This document shows, in pieces, positions 1 through 8,083 of a stretch of 64,000 bases of DNA. This DNA is from Methylobacterium marchantiae. GTDB lineage: Bacteria; Pseudomonadota; Alphaproteobacteria; Rhizobiales; Beijerinckiaceae. The DNA lies in NCBI RefSeq assembly GCF_022179405.1, contig NZ_BPQT01000012.1, positions 1-64,000 on the forward strand, in the 5' to 3' direction. Numbering within the stretch: the stretch's first letter is position 1; every line of letters begins with the position of its first letter. Position numbers and translations under genes: made by a program. The notes under the pieces are model-generated. The model ran no database searches, was not told the DNA's origin, and saw only the letters and a list, made by a program, of their open reading frames with translations.

Positions 1-374
1 GGTCGGATGCAGCAGGCCGCTTCTCTTCAGGTCGTGGAGGCGCGAAGCCGGTCTCCTCGGACGTGAATAGTCCAAATCCTCCTGCCGTATCGAGACGACT
101 ATCGGATCAACGTGATCACCATCATCGCGCCTTCATCCCGGAACAGGCGCGCGCATCGCGAGAAGGTCGCATGCGCTAGGATTCTCACAGAGAGAATGGA
201 AAGCCACTAGCCATAACGCCGATGATTGGCAGTCGATCAGCTCCAATTTTAGTATAATTTATAATAACTGAAAAATATTCTGACTAAAAACCGAAAACTG
301 GGACGCTCCGAGTAGAGTATTTCATTTTCCCATCGCGCGTATCATCTGGACTATCTACAGTCTGTATCGCCGGG
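1..374. other. Left-edge intergenic region, no gene seen
   Basis: No reading frame with coding character covers this stretch. Positions about 241-330 are strikingly AT-rich (runs such as ttttagtataatttataataa) compared with the GC-rich surroundings, which may mark a promoter-proximal or relic region, but no paired -35/-10 or terminator can be assigned with confidence. Confidence 0.5.
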
Positions 375-791
375 TCAGATCCGGCACGCTCCCTCAAGCG
401 CCGTATTCTCCGCTTCGGTGAAGATCCGCGAGCGGATGAGGAAACGCTTGTCACGGCCGTTTTCCAGAGAAAACATGCCGCCTCGGCCGCGTACGACGTC
501 GAGGATCAGGTGGGTGTGCTTCCAGACCTGAAATTGCGGCCGGCTGATCCAGAAATCGGCGCCGGCCACTTGGCCAAGATGGACGTCGCTATCGCCGGTA
601 AGGAAGTCGCCGACCGGATAGCACATGGGCGATGAACCATCGCAGCACCCGCCCGATTGGTGGAACATCACCGGCCCATGCTCGGCGCGCAACTCGTCGA
701 TCAGTTCGAGAGCGGCAGGAGTCGCCGTGACGCGAAGGGGCGTGCCGTCGGCTCCGACCTGATCGGCCGTGGTCGCTTCGATTGCGGTCAT
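375..791 (-). CDS. DUF779 domain-containing protein
   Basis: A 138-residue soluble protein of the DUF779 family, whose members are often encoded next to aldehyde or alcohol dehydrogenases; the biochemical role is not established. The family signature is visible: a SGGCCDGSSPMCYP cysteine cluster near residues 45-58, suggestive of metal binding, and a histidine-containing stretch WKHTHLILDVVRGRGG near residue 92. The ATG at 791 is chosen because GGAGG lies about 9 nt upstream; longer in-frame starts lack a good Shine-Dalgarno. It sits 59 bp downstream of the fadB-type gene on the same strand, so it may be the last gene of that transcript and could be linked to acyl or aldehyde metabolism. Confidence 0.85.
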   Translation of the reverse strand: MTAIEATTADQVGADGTPLRVTATPAALELIDELRAEHGPVMFHQSGGCCDGSSPMCYPVGDFLTGDSDVHLGQVAGADFWISRPQFQVWKHTHLILDVVRGRGGMFSLENGRDKRFLIRSRIFTEAENTALEGACRI

Positions 792-850
792 CGGGCACTC
801 CCTCCAATGTTCCATCCTCGGCCCAGCATGTGCCGGGCCGAGGCAGGCGA

Positions 851-3055
851 TCAAGCTGCCTTTTTGGCCGAAGCCTCGCCGTAGAAGGTCCCGCCCGTCT
901 CGGCCATGCGCAGAAGGTTATCCGGCACGGCGAAGCGGTCGCCGTGCTTGGCCTCCAGGCTCTGCGCAAGCCCGACGAAGACCCTCGGACCCATGAGGTC
1001 GATGTAGGACAACGCGCCGCCAGTGAAAGGGGCGAAGCCGAAACCGAGGATCGAGCCGACATCCGCCTCGCGCGGATCGGTGATCACGCCTTCTCCCACG
1101 GTGCGGGCGGCTTCGAGAGCCTGGGCCACGAGGAAACGCTGCTTCAACTCCTCGAAATCGACTTCGTCGGGGTCGAGACGGGTCGGCTGGAGCTCCGCGA
1201 GACCGGGCCAGAGGCGCTTTGGAGCACCTTCGGGGTAATCGTAGAATCCCTGTCTATTCTTTCGGCCGAGCCGACCCTCGCCCTCGACCAGGGTCGTGAG
1301 CAGCGCCTTCTGGGCAGGGTCGATCGCCTCGGCGCCGAGTTGAGCCTCGGTCGCCTTGACGATCTTCAGCGCCAGGTCGACGGCGACCTCATCGGTGAGC
1401 GAGAGCGGGCCGACCGGCATGCCGGCCTGACGACCGGCATTCTCGATCATCGCGGCCGGGATGCCCTCATTGAGCATCTTGTGGCCCTCGTAGAGATAGG
1501 CACCGACGCAGCGATTGGCGAAGAACCCGCGGCTGTCGTTGACGACGATCGGCGTCTTCTTGATGGCGCGGACGTAGTCGAGAGCGGTGGCGAGCGCGGC
1601 ATCGCCGGTCGCGTCGCCCTTGATGATCTCCACCAGCATCATCTTCTCCACCGGCGAGAAGAAGTGAATGCCGACGAAACTGCCTGGGCGCTTCGACGCC
1701 TTGGCCAGGCCCGAGATCGGCAGGGTCGAGGTGTTGGAGGCGAAGATGACGTCCTCGCCGATCACGGCCTCTACCTTGGCGATGACGTCGGCCTTCACCT
1801 TGGGGTCCTCGAACACCGCCTCGATCACGAGATCGCATGAGGAAAGGTCGGCGTAATCCGCGCTGGTGGTGATGCGCGCCAGCAAGGCCTCGCGATCGGC
1901 GGTCTTGGCGCGGCCTTTGTTGATCTGGTCGGTGACGAGCTTGTGGGCATAGGCCTTGCCCTTCTCAGCCGCCTCCGTCGATTGGTCGACGAGAACCACA
2001 TCCATGCCGGCATTGGCGGTCACGTAGGCGACTCCTGCGCCCATGAAGCCGGCGCCGACGACGCCCACTTTCTTGACGCTGGTCTTGGCGATGTCCTTCG
2101 GCCGGCGGGCGCCCTTGTTCAGTTCGCCCATGGAAATGAACAGCGTGCGGATCATCGCTGCGGCCTCTTTCGAGCGCAGGATCTTGGCGAAGTACCGGCT
2201 CTCGACCTTCAGGGCGAGATCCATCGGAAGCTGAAGACCCTCGTAGACCGAGGCAAGGATGGCCTTGGCGGCAGGGTAATTGTCGTGCGTCTCGCGGCGG
2301 TAGATCGCGTTCGCGGGCGGCCAGATCATCATGCCTGCCGGCGAATAGACCTTGCCCGAGGGGGCCTTGAACTTCGGCTGGTCCCAAGGCGCCACCGGAG
2401 AACCGCCGGCCCTGATCCAGGCCTTGGCCTTCTCGACGATCTCGTCCTTGGGAGCGACTTCATGGACGAGACCCATGTTCTTCGCCATGAGCGGACGGAT
2501 CTGCTCGCCCTTGAACAGCATCTGCAGGGCGTCGCCCGTTTGCATGAGGCGCGGCACGCGCTGGGTGCCGCCCGCACCCGGAAACAGCCCGACCTTGATC
2601 TCGGGCAGGCCGACACGGGTCTTCGGATCGTCCGACAGGACGCGGTGATGGCACGAGAGCGAGAGTTCGAACGCGCCACCGAGGCAGATGCCGTTCACCG
2701 CTGCTACGAAGGGCTTGCCACAGGTCTCGAGCTTGCGGAACACGAGCGTGAGCTTGCGCGACTCTTCGAAGAAGTGGCGCATGGCCGCTTCCTCGCCCTT
2801 CTCTGATTTCAGCGCCTCGTAGGCCTTGCCGAGGCCCTGGAGCATCGTCAGATCGGCGCCGCCCGAAAAATTGTCCTTACCCGAGGTGATGACGCAGCCC
2901 TTCACATCCGGGTTGCCCGCCACGGCGTCGATGACCTGATGCAGGTCGCTCATCACCTGCTCGGTGAAGACGTTCATCGATCGGCCGGGCATGTCCCACG
3001 TCGCGAGGGCGATGCCGTCGGAATCGATCTCGAAGCGGAAGTTCGTGAGATTCAT
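851..3055 (-). CDS. fadB: FadB/FadJ-type 3-hydroxyacyl-CoA dehydrogenase/enoyl-CoA hydratase
   Basis: Bifunctional beta-oxidation enzyme of 734 residues: hydrates trans-2-enoyl-CoA and oxidises L-3-hydroxyacyl-CoA with NAD. The N-terminal crotonase domain (about 1-190) shows the oxyanion-hole signatures GKDNFSGGADL and NGICLGGAFELSLSCH. The Rossmann part starts near residue 325 with GVVGAGFMGAGVAYVTANAG, followed by the 3HCDH signatures FFSPVEKMMLVEII and SRGFFANR, then two C-terminal helical domains. The start ATG at 3055 has GAGG 7 nt upstream; an upstream in-frame start at 3094 is less convincing. It is separated from the thiolase at 4622-5830 by an EAL gene on the other strand, so the alpha and beta activities are not in one operon here. 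Confidence 0.95.
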   Translation of the reverse strand: MNLTNFRFEIDSDGIALATWDMPGRSMNVFTEQVMSDLHQVIDAVAGNPDVKGCVITSGKDNFSGGADLTMLQGLGKAYEALKSEKGEEAAMRHFFEESRKLTLVFRKLETCGKPFVAAVNGICLGGAFELSLSCHHRVLSDDPKTRVGLPEIKVGLFPGAGGTQRVPRLMQTGDALQMLFKGEQIRPLMAKNMGLVHEVAPKDEIVEKAKAWIRAGGSPVAPWDQPKFKAPSGKVYSPAGMMIWPPANAIYRRETHDNYPAAKAILASVYEGLQLPMDLALKVESRYFAKILRSKEAAAMIRTLFISMGELNKGARRPKDIAKTSVKKVGVVGAGFMGAGVAYVTANAGMDVVLVDQSTEAAEKGKAYAHKLVTDQINKGRAKTADREALLARITTSADYADLSSCDLVIEAVFEDPKVKADVIAKVEAVIGEDVIFASNTSTLPISGLAKASKRPGSFVGIHFFSPVEKMMLVEIIKGDATGDAALATALDYVRAIKKTPIVVNDSRGFFANRCVGAYLYEGHKMLNEGIPAAMIENAGRQAGMPVGPLSLTDEVAVDLALKIVKATEAQLGAEAIDPAQKALLTTLVEGEGRLGRKNRQGFYDYPEGAPKRLWPGLAELQPTRLDPDEVDFEELKQRFLVAQALEAARTVGEGVITDPREADVGSILGFGFAPFTGGALSYIDLMGPRVFVGLAQSLEAKHGDRFAVPDNLLRMAETGGTFYGEASAKKAA

Positions 3056-3169
3056 TTCTGATCCTCGGAGGTTCGGCTCAGGAATTCCATCCATTAAGGC
3101 GTTCTAAAACCTTCGGATGGATGGTCGTCCCAGAGAGATTGAAGGTTGTAACTTAGGATAGTTCGGACA

Positions 3170-3952
3170 ATGATCAGAAAGGGCTGCCCGGGTTGCGGCA
3201 ACGGTACCGAGCTGGATTTCAGTTTCACGATGGCGTTTCAGCCGATCGTCGATCTCCAGCATCAGCGAATCTGGGGGTACGAGGCGCTTGTCCGCGGTCC
3301 CGAGGGCCAGTCCGCGGGTTCGATCCTCGACCGTGTGACCGAGGCGACGGTCTACCGTTTCGATCAGGCCGCGCGGGTACGGGCGATCGAACTCGCCGGC
3401 CGCCTGTTTGCGGCGGACGATGCCACGCGGCTCTCGATCAACTTCATGCCCAACGCCGTCTACGAGCCCGCCGCTTGCATCCGCTCGTCCCTCGAGGCGG
3501 CGCGGCGCGCCGGCTTTGCGCATGACAGAATCATGTTCGAATTCACGGAGAACGAGAAATTCCGCGACATCGGCCATCTGCAGCGCATCGTCGACGAGTA
3601 CCGCAAGCAGGGATTTCTGACCGCGCTCGACGATTTCGGTGCGGGTTTCGCCGGTCTCAGCCTGCTCGCCAACTTCCGGCCCGACCTCATCAAGATCGAT
3701 ATGGATCTCCTGCGCGGCATCGACACGGATAAGGGACGTCAAGTGATCACCGCGGGCATCATCTCGATCGCGCGGCAACTGGGCGTGGAAGTCATCGCCG
3801 AGGGAATCGAGACCCCGGCCGAACTCGCGACCCTGCGCGATCTCGGTGCGACCCTGTTCCAAGGCTACCACTTCGCCCGTCCTCAACTGGAAGCCCTCCC
3901 GAGCGTCTCCGGTTTCGAGGCGCGGGAGCCGCGCCTCGATCTCGTGCATTAG
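3170..3952 (+). CDS. Stand-alone EAL domain protein (c-di-GMP phosphodiesterase)
   Basis: A 260-residue protein that is almost entirely an EAL domain, predicted to hydrolyse cyclic-di-GMP to pGpG in the cytoplasm. The catalytic set looks intact: E38 in EALVRG, N in INFMPN, E in MFEFTENE, the DD pair in LDDFGAGF, K in LIKID, E in VIAEGIE and Q in FQGY. No GGDEF, PAS, BLUF or membrane segment is present; the only extra feature is a short N-terminal CPGC motif (residues 6-9). It is divergent from fadB (114 bp apart) and convergent with the DUF2059 gene. Activity is inferred from the residues; the input signal is unknown. Confidence 0.92.
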   Translation: MIRKGCPGCGNGTELDFSFTMAFQPIVDLQHQRIWGYEALVRGPEGQSAGSILDRVTEATVYRFDQAARVRAIELAGRLFAADDATRLSINFMPNAVYEPAACIRSSLEAARRAGFAHDRIMFEFTENEKFRDIGHLQRIVDEYRKQGFLTALDDFGAGFAGLSLLANFRPDLIKIDMDLLRGIDTDKGRQVITAGIISIARQLGVEVIAEGIETPAELATLRDLGATLFQGYHFARPQLEALPSVSGFEAREPRLDLVH

Positions 3953-4001
3953 GGCGTCGTCCCGAAGGAAGCGGGGACCTCCGCCCCGAGGGACCCTGCG
4001 G

Positions 4002-4487
4002 TCACTTCGCGCCGGGCATCGGCATCGGCGGGGCGCCCGCCGGCTTGTCACCGGCCGAGGCGATCGCCAGCATGTTCAGGATCTTGGTGACTGCCCCCTG
4101 AGAGATCACGGTGACGGTCGAGGCCGGGTCGGAATTGATCGCCTGGAACTTCTGGTAGATCTTATCGTCGTAGATGCCGCTGAGATGCTTGAGTTCGTCG
4201 AGAGAGAATTTCTCGGCATAGGCCTTCGACAGGCCGTCGATCATCACCTCGCGCTGCTTGTCGAACTCGGCGCGGACTTCCTTGCGCACCGCCTCGGCCT
4301 TGTCCTCGGCCATGGGCTGCACGGTCTTCTCGAGGGCGCCGGTGAAGCCGGTTTCGAGGTTCTTGATCAGGGTCTTCTGGACCAGTTCCTTGGCGATCGT
4401 GACACGGTCGGACATATCGTCGGCCCGAGCGGTCAGCGGAGCCATCAGTGCCGTGGTCAGCATCAAGGTCGCGAGAAGTCGTGTCAT
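4002..4487 (-). CDS. DUF2059 domain-containing secreted protein
   Basis: A 161-residue exported protein. Residues 1-22 form a signal peptide (MTRLLATL then a hydrophobic run ending in LTARA before DD). The mature part carries a DUF2059-type helical region, with the family-like stretch FSLDELKHLSGIYDD about residues 94-108 and a proline-rich PPMPMPGA tail. Function is unknown; members of the family are periplasmic. It lies 134 bp downstream of the thiolase on the same strand and could be co-transcribed, but no functional link to beta-oxidation is evident. The ATG at 4487 is the start because it places the signal peptide at the N-terminus. Confidence 0.85.
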   Translation of the reverse strand: MTRLLATLMLTTALMAPLTARADDMSDRVTIAKELVQKTLIKNLETGFTGALEKTVQPMAEDKAEAVRKEVRAEFDKQREVMIDGLSKAYAEKFSLDELKHLSGIYDDKIYQKFQAINSDPASTVTVISQGAVTKILNMLAIASAGDKPAGAPPMPMPGAK

Positions 4488-4621
4488 CGTGGCGTGTCTC
4501 CCGGTGTTTATGTTTGCGCCGCCGGCATCGGTGGCGGGAGTGCGCCGTTTAGCAGCGTTTCGAAGGGTTTGGGAGGCGAATGCTCGCGACGAGCACAGCG
4601 AGCACCCAGGCGGATCGCCCC

Positions 4622-5830
4622 TCACACCCGCTCGATGATCGTGGCGGTGCCCATACCGGCGCCGATGCAGAGCGTCACGAGGGCGCGCTCCTTGCCGGTG
4701 CGCTCCAGCTCGTCGAGCACTGTGCCGAGGATCATCGCGCCGGTGGCGCCGAGGGGATGGCCCATGGCGATGGCGCCGCCATTGACGTTGACCTTCGAGG
4801 AATCGAGGCCGAAGGCCTGACAGAAGCGAAGGACGACGGCGGCGAAGGCCTCGTTGACCTCGAATAGGTCGATATCGGCGACCGTCATGCCGGCGCGGGC
4901 CAGCACCTTCTTCGTCACGTCGACCGGGCCGGTGAGCATCAGTGCCGGGTCGGACCCGATATTGGCGAAGGCGCGGATGCGCGCACGCGGCTTCAGCCCG
5001 GCCTTCTCGCCCGCTTCCTTCGAGCCGACCAGCACGGCGGCGGCACCGTCGACGATGCCCGAGGAATTGCCGGCATGGTGGACGTGGTTGACCGCTTCCA
5101 CGTCGGGATGCGCGTCGACCGCCACGGCATCGAAGCCGCCCATCTGGCCCATCTGGACGAAGGAGGCCTTCAGCCCGGCCAGCGACTGCATGTCGGTGGA
5201 GGGGCGCACGTGCTCGTCGGTATCGAGCAGGGTAATACCGTTGACGTCGCGTACCGGGACGATGGCGTTTCGGAACATCCCCTCGGCCCAGGATTTCGCC
5301 GAACGCTTCTGTGACTCGACGGCGTAGGCGTCGCACTCGTCGCGCGAGAAGCCGTATTTGGTGGCGATGAGGTCGGCAGAGACGCCCTGCGGCATGAACC
5401 AGGACTTGATCGCGATGGCGGGGTCCACCGGCCAGGCGCCGCCCGACGCGCCGAGGCCGACGCGGCTCATGGATTCGACGCCGCCACCGACCGTCATGTC
5501 GTGCTGGCCAGCCATGACCTGGGCCGCGGCGAAGTTCACCGCGTCGAGTCCCGAGGCGCAGAACCGGTTGATCTGCACGCCCGGAACGTGGGTACCGTAA
5601 TCCGCCACTAGGGCAGCCGCGCGGGCGATGTCGCCTCCGGCCTCGCCGACGGGATCGACGCAGCCGAGGATCACGTCGTCCACCAGCCTCGTATCGAGGT
5701 CGTTGCGCTCCTTGAGGGCGCGCAGGGCCGTCTCGGCGAGGCGCAGGGCCGTCACCTCGTGCAGCGCGCCGTCCGGCTTGCCGCGGCCGCGCGGCGTGCG
5801 GACGTGATCGTAGATGAAGGCTTCAATCAT
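4622..5830 (-). CDS. fadA: Acetyl-CoA C-acyltransferase (thiolase)
   Basis: Thiolase of 402 residues that cleaves 3-ketoacyl-CoA (or condenses acetyl-CoA). Visible signatures: the acyl-enzyme cysteine in INRFCASGLDAVNFAA (near residue 90), the FEVNEAFAA motif, the NVNGGAIAMGHPLGATGA motif with the catalytic histidine, and the C-terminal cysteine in TLCIGAGMG. The ATG at 5830 overlaps the stop of the preceding small ORF as ATGA, and GGAGAG sits just upstream, indicating translational coupling. With the acyl-CoA dehydrogenase upstream it forms the core of a beta-oxidation operon. Chain-length preference cannot be read from the sequence. Confidence 0.95.
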   Translation of the reverse strand: MIEAFIYDHVRTPRGRGKPDGALHEVTALRLAETALRALKERNDLDTRLVDDVILGCVDPVGEAGGDIARAAALVADYGTHVPGVQINRFCASGLDAVNFAAAQVMAGQHDMTVGGGVESMSRVGLGASGGAWPVDPAIAIKSWFMPQGVSADLIATKYGFSRDECDAYAVESQKRSAKSWAEGMFRNAIVPVRDVNGITLLDTDEHVRPSTDMQSLAGLKASFVQMGQMGGFDAVAVDAHPDVEAVNHVHHAGNSSGIVDGAAAVLVGSKEAGEKAGLKPRARIRAFANIGSDPALMLTGPVDVTKKVLARAGMTVADIDLFEVNEAFAAVVLRFCQAFGLDSSKVNVNGGAIAMGHPLGATGAMILGTVLDELERTGKERALVTLCIGAGMGTATIIERV

Positions 5831-6099
5831 ACTTCTCTCCACTGCGGGTCGGGACGGTGGCGAACCATGCTTCGAGGTAGAGCCAGCTGAGGTCCAAAGA
5901 CATCCACGAATCCCGCCAATCTCTCGCCTGCATCTGATATTCGTAGGAGCGACGTCGGATTGTAGCTTTCCATTAATGAGGACCCAAAATGATCAAGAAG
6001 TTGCCAGCCGGCATTCTTCTCATCCTCGGAAATCACAAGAAATACGACGTCTTCTCGCGTTTCTACATGCTTGGCGCTAAGAGCATAAACTGCAGGCAT
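5827..6099 (-). CDS. Small unrecognised protein between acyl-CoA dehydrogenase and thiolase
   Basis: A 90-residue ORF beginning 3 nt after the stop of the dehydrogenase gene (GAGG about 12 nt before its ATG) and ending in an ATGA overlap with the thiolase start. This tight packing on both sides is the main evidence that it is translated. I do not recognise a family. The sequence has a VFLVISEDEKNAGWQLLDHF region and no signal peptide or membrane helix. Base composition is less GC-rich than in its neighbours, which may mean recent acquisition or relaxed constraint. A role in coupling or regulating the operon is speculation. Confidence 0.6.
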   Translation of the reverse strand: MPAVYALSAKHVETREDVVFLVISEDEKNAGWQLLDHFGSSLMESYNPTSLLRISDAGERLAGFVDVFGPQLALPRSMVRHRPDPQWREV

Positions 6100-6101
6100 A
6101 T

Positions 6102-7889
6102 CTAAAACGCCTCGGCGCCCAACGCCATGGTCGTCTCGGCGCCGGCCTTGATCCGCACGAGGCGCATGGCGGTCTCGGGTAGCATGCGCTCCATGTAGAA
6201 ACGGCCGGTGACGAGCTTGTCGTCCATTTGCGGCGAAGAACCCTCCGCCTTCCGCATCAATGCCGCCTTGGCGATTCGCGCCCACATGTACCCCATGGCG
6301 ACGAGACCGAGGAGATGCATGTAGTCGGTGGCGCCGGCGCCCGCATTGTCGGGTTTCGCGAAGGCGTTCTGCATGAACCACATGGTGGCGCCCTGGAGAT
6401 CGTTCAGCCCGGCCTGCAACGGGCCGGTGAACGGCTTCATCGCGGCGTCCTCGTCATGATCCTTGATGAAGGTCTGGACCTCGGCGAGGAGGCCCATCAT
6501 CGCCCGGCCGCCATCCTTCGGCAGCTTGCGGCCGATCAGATCCATGGCCTGGATACCGTTGGCGCCCTCGTAGATCATGGCGATGCGGGCATCGCGCACG
6601 AACTGCGACATGCCCCATTCCTCGATGTAGCCGTGGCCGCCGAAGAGCTGCTGGGCTTCCACCGCGTTGGCGAATCCCCTGTCGGTGAGCACACCTTTCA
6701 CCACCGGGGTCATCAGGCCCATATGGTCCTCGGCCTTCTGGCGCTCGGCCTCATCGTCGGAACGATGGCCGATATCCGCCTGCAAGGCGGTCCACAGCAC
6801 CAAGGCGCGGGCCGCCTCGTTGAAGGCGCGGATCCCCATCAGGGTGCGGCGTACGTCAGGATGGACGATGATCGGATCGGCGACCTTGTCCGGCGCCTTG
6901 GCACCAGTCAGGGCACGGCCTTGGAGCCGGTCCTTCGCGTAGGCCACCGCATTCTGATAGGCGACCTCCGACTGGGCGAGGCCCTGGACGCCGACCGCGA
7001 GGCGGGCCTCGTTCATCATCACGAACATGGCGGCGAGCCCGCGATTCTCCTGGCCGACGAGCCAGCCCCTGGCTCCATCGTAGTTCATGACGCAGGTGGA
7101 ATTGCCGTGGATGCCCATCTTGTGTTCGAGGGAGCCGCAGGAGACGCCGTTCCGCGCTCCCACCGAGCCGTCCTCGTTGACGAGGAACTTCGGCACCACG
7201 AAGAGCGAGATGCCCTTCGTGCCGGCCGGAGCCCCTTCGATCCGGGCGATGACGAGGTGGACGATGTTCTCCGACAGGTCGTGCTCGCCGGCCGAGATGA
7301 AGATCTTGGTGCCGGTGAGGTTGTAGGAGCCGTCGCCGTTCGGCACCGCCTTGGTCTTGAGAAGTCCGAGATCCGTGCCGCAATGCGGCTCGGTGAGGTT
7401 CATGGTGCCGGTCCAGGCACCCTCCACCATCTTCGGCAGGTAGGTCGCTTTCTGTTCCTCCGAGCCATGGACCAGAAGGGCCGCCATCGCGCCCTGCGTC
7501 AGGCCCGGATACATCGCCAGGGCGAGGTTGGCGGACGAGGTGAATTCCGAGATCGCGGTGTTGATCGTGTGCGGGAGGCCCTGGCCGCCGTATTCCTCCG
7601 GCACAGAGATGCCCATCCAGCCACCCTGGGCATAGGCGTCGTACCCGGCCTTGAACCCCTTCGGCGTAGTGACACTGCCATCGGGATTGCGGGTACAGCC
7701 CTGACTGTCACCGATCGCGTTGAGCGGAGTGAGTACCCCTTCCGCGAGCTTGGCGCCTTCGGCGAGGACGGCCTGGATCAGGTCCGGCGAGGCATTAGAG
7801 AAGCCGCGCAGATTGTTGCGGCCGTGGAAGGCGAAGACGTCATTGAGGAGAAACTGAACGTTCTCGACCGGTGCCCTATAGCTCGGCAT
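6102..7889 (-). CDS. Acyl-CoA dehydrogenase
   Basis: FAD-dependent acyl-CoA dehydrogenase of 595 residues, the long type with an extra C-terminal domain, catalysing the first step of beta-oxidation and passing electrons to ETF. Visible signatures: MNLTEPHCGTDLGLLKTKA (FAD/substrate region, about residue 165), KIFISAGEHD, the LFGGHGYIEEWGMSQFVRDA signature and the catalytic-base region YEGANGIQAMDL. The start ATG at 7889 has GGAGG 10 nt upstream. It heads a minus-strand operon with the small ORF and the thiolase. A 22-bp palindrome at 7963-7984 lies about 75 bp upstream of the start and is the likely control site. Confidence 0.95.
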   Translation of the reverse strand: MPSYRAPVENVQFLLNDVFAFHGRNNLRGFSNASPDLIQAVLAEGAKLAEGVLTPLNAIGDSQGCTRNPDGSVTTPKGFKAGYDAYAQGGWMGISVPEEYGGQGLPHTINTAISEFTSSANLALAMYPGLTQGAMAALLVHGSEEQKATYLPKMVEGAWTGTMNLTEPHCGTDLGLLKTKAVPNGDGSYNLTGTKIFISAGEHDLSENIVHLVIARIEGAPAGTKGISLFVVPKFLVNEDGSVGARNGVSCGSLEHKMGIHGNSTCVMNYDGARGWLVGQENRGLAAMFVMMNEARLAVGVQGLAQSEVAYQNAVAYAKDRLQGRALTGAKAPDKVADPIIVHPDVRRTLMGIRAFNEAARALVLWTALQADIGHRSDDEAERQKAEDHMGLMTPVVKGVLTDRGFANAVEAQQLFGGHGYIEEWGMSQFVRDARIAMIYEGANGIQAMDLIGRKLPKDGGRAMMGLLAEVQTFIKDHDEDAAMKPFTGPLQAGLNDLQGATMWFMQNAFAKPDNAGAGATDYMHLLGLVAMGYMWARIAKAALMRKAEGSSPQMDDKLVTGRFYMERMLPETAMRLVRIKAGAETTMALGAEAF

Positions 7890-7962
7890 CTCGTCTGTCC
7901 TCCGCTGGCTTCGCCATATGCTGCGGGCGTGCTTGACCTGATCTAAGGACCGCTGCCCGCTC

Positions 7963-7984
7963 GATAGTTCATATATAAACTATC
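7963..7984. promoter_or_regulatory. 22-bp palindromic operator candidate upstream of the beta-oxidation operon
   Basis: The arms GATAGTT and AACTATC flank an AT-rich centre (CATATATA). Ten of the eleven base pairs of the dyad match; only positions 8 and 15 fail. It lies in the 194-bp divergent gap between the acyl-CoA dehydrogenase and the PodJ-like gene. Length and symmetry fit a TetR/FadR-like dimer site, as expected for control of fatty-acid degradation genes, but no regulator gene is adjacent, so the protein is unknown. Confidence 0.6.
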
Positions 7985-8083
7985 AACGCGAGAAGGGGAA
8001 GGGGCGCATCGTCCCGCGCTGGCGCCCAGCCAAGATAGCCAATTTGGCACAGAGCTTAACCTGCTGTTTACCAAGAACGCCAA

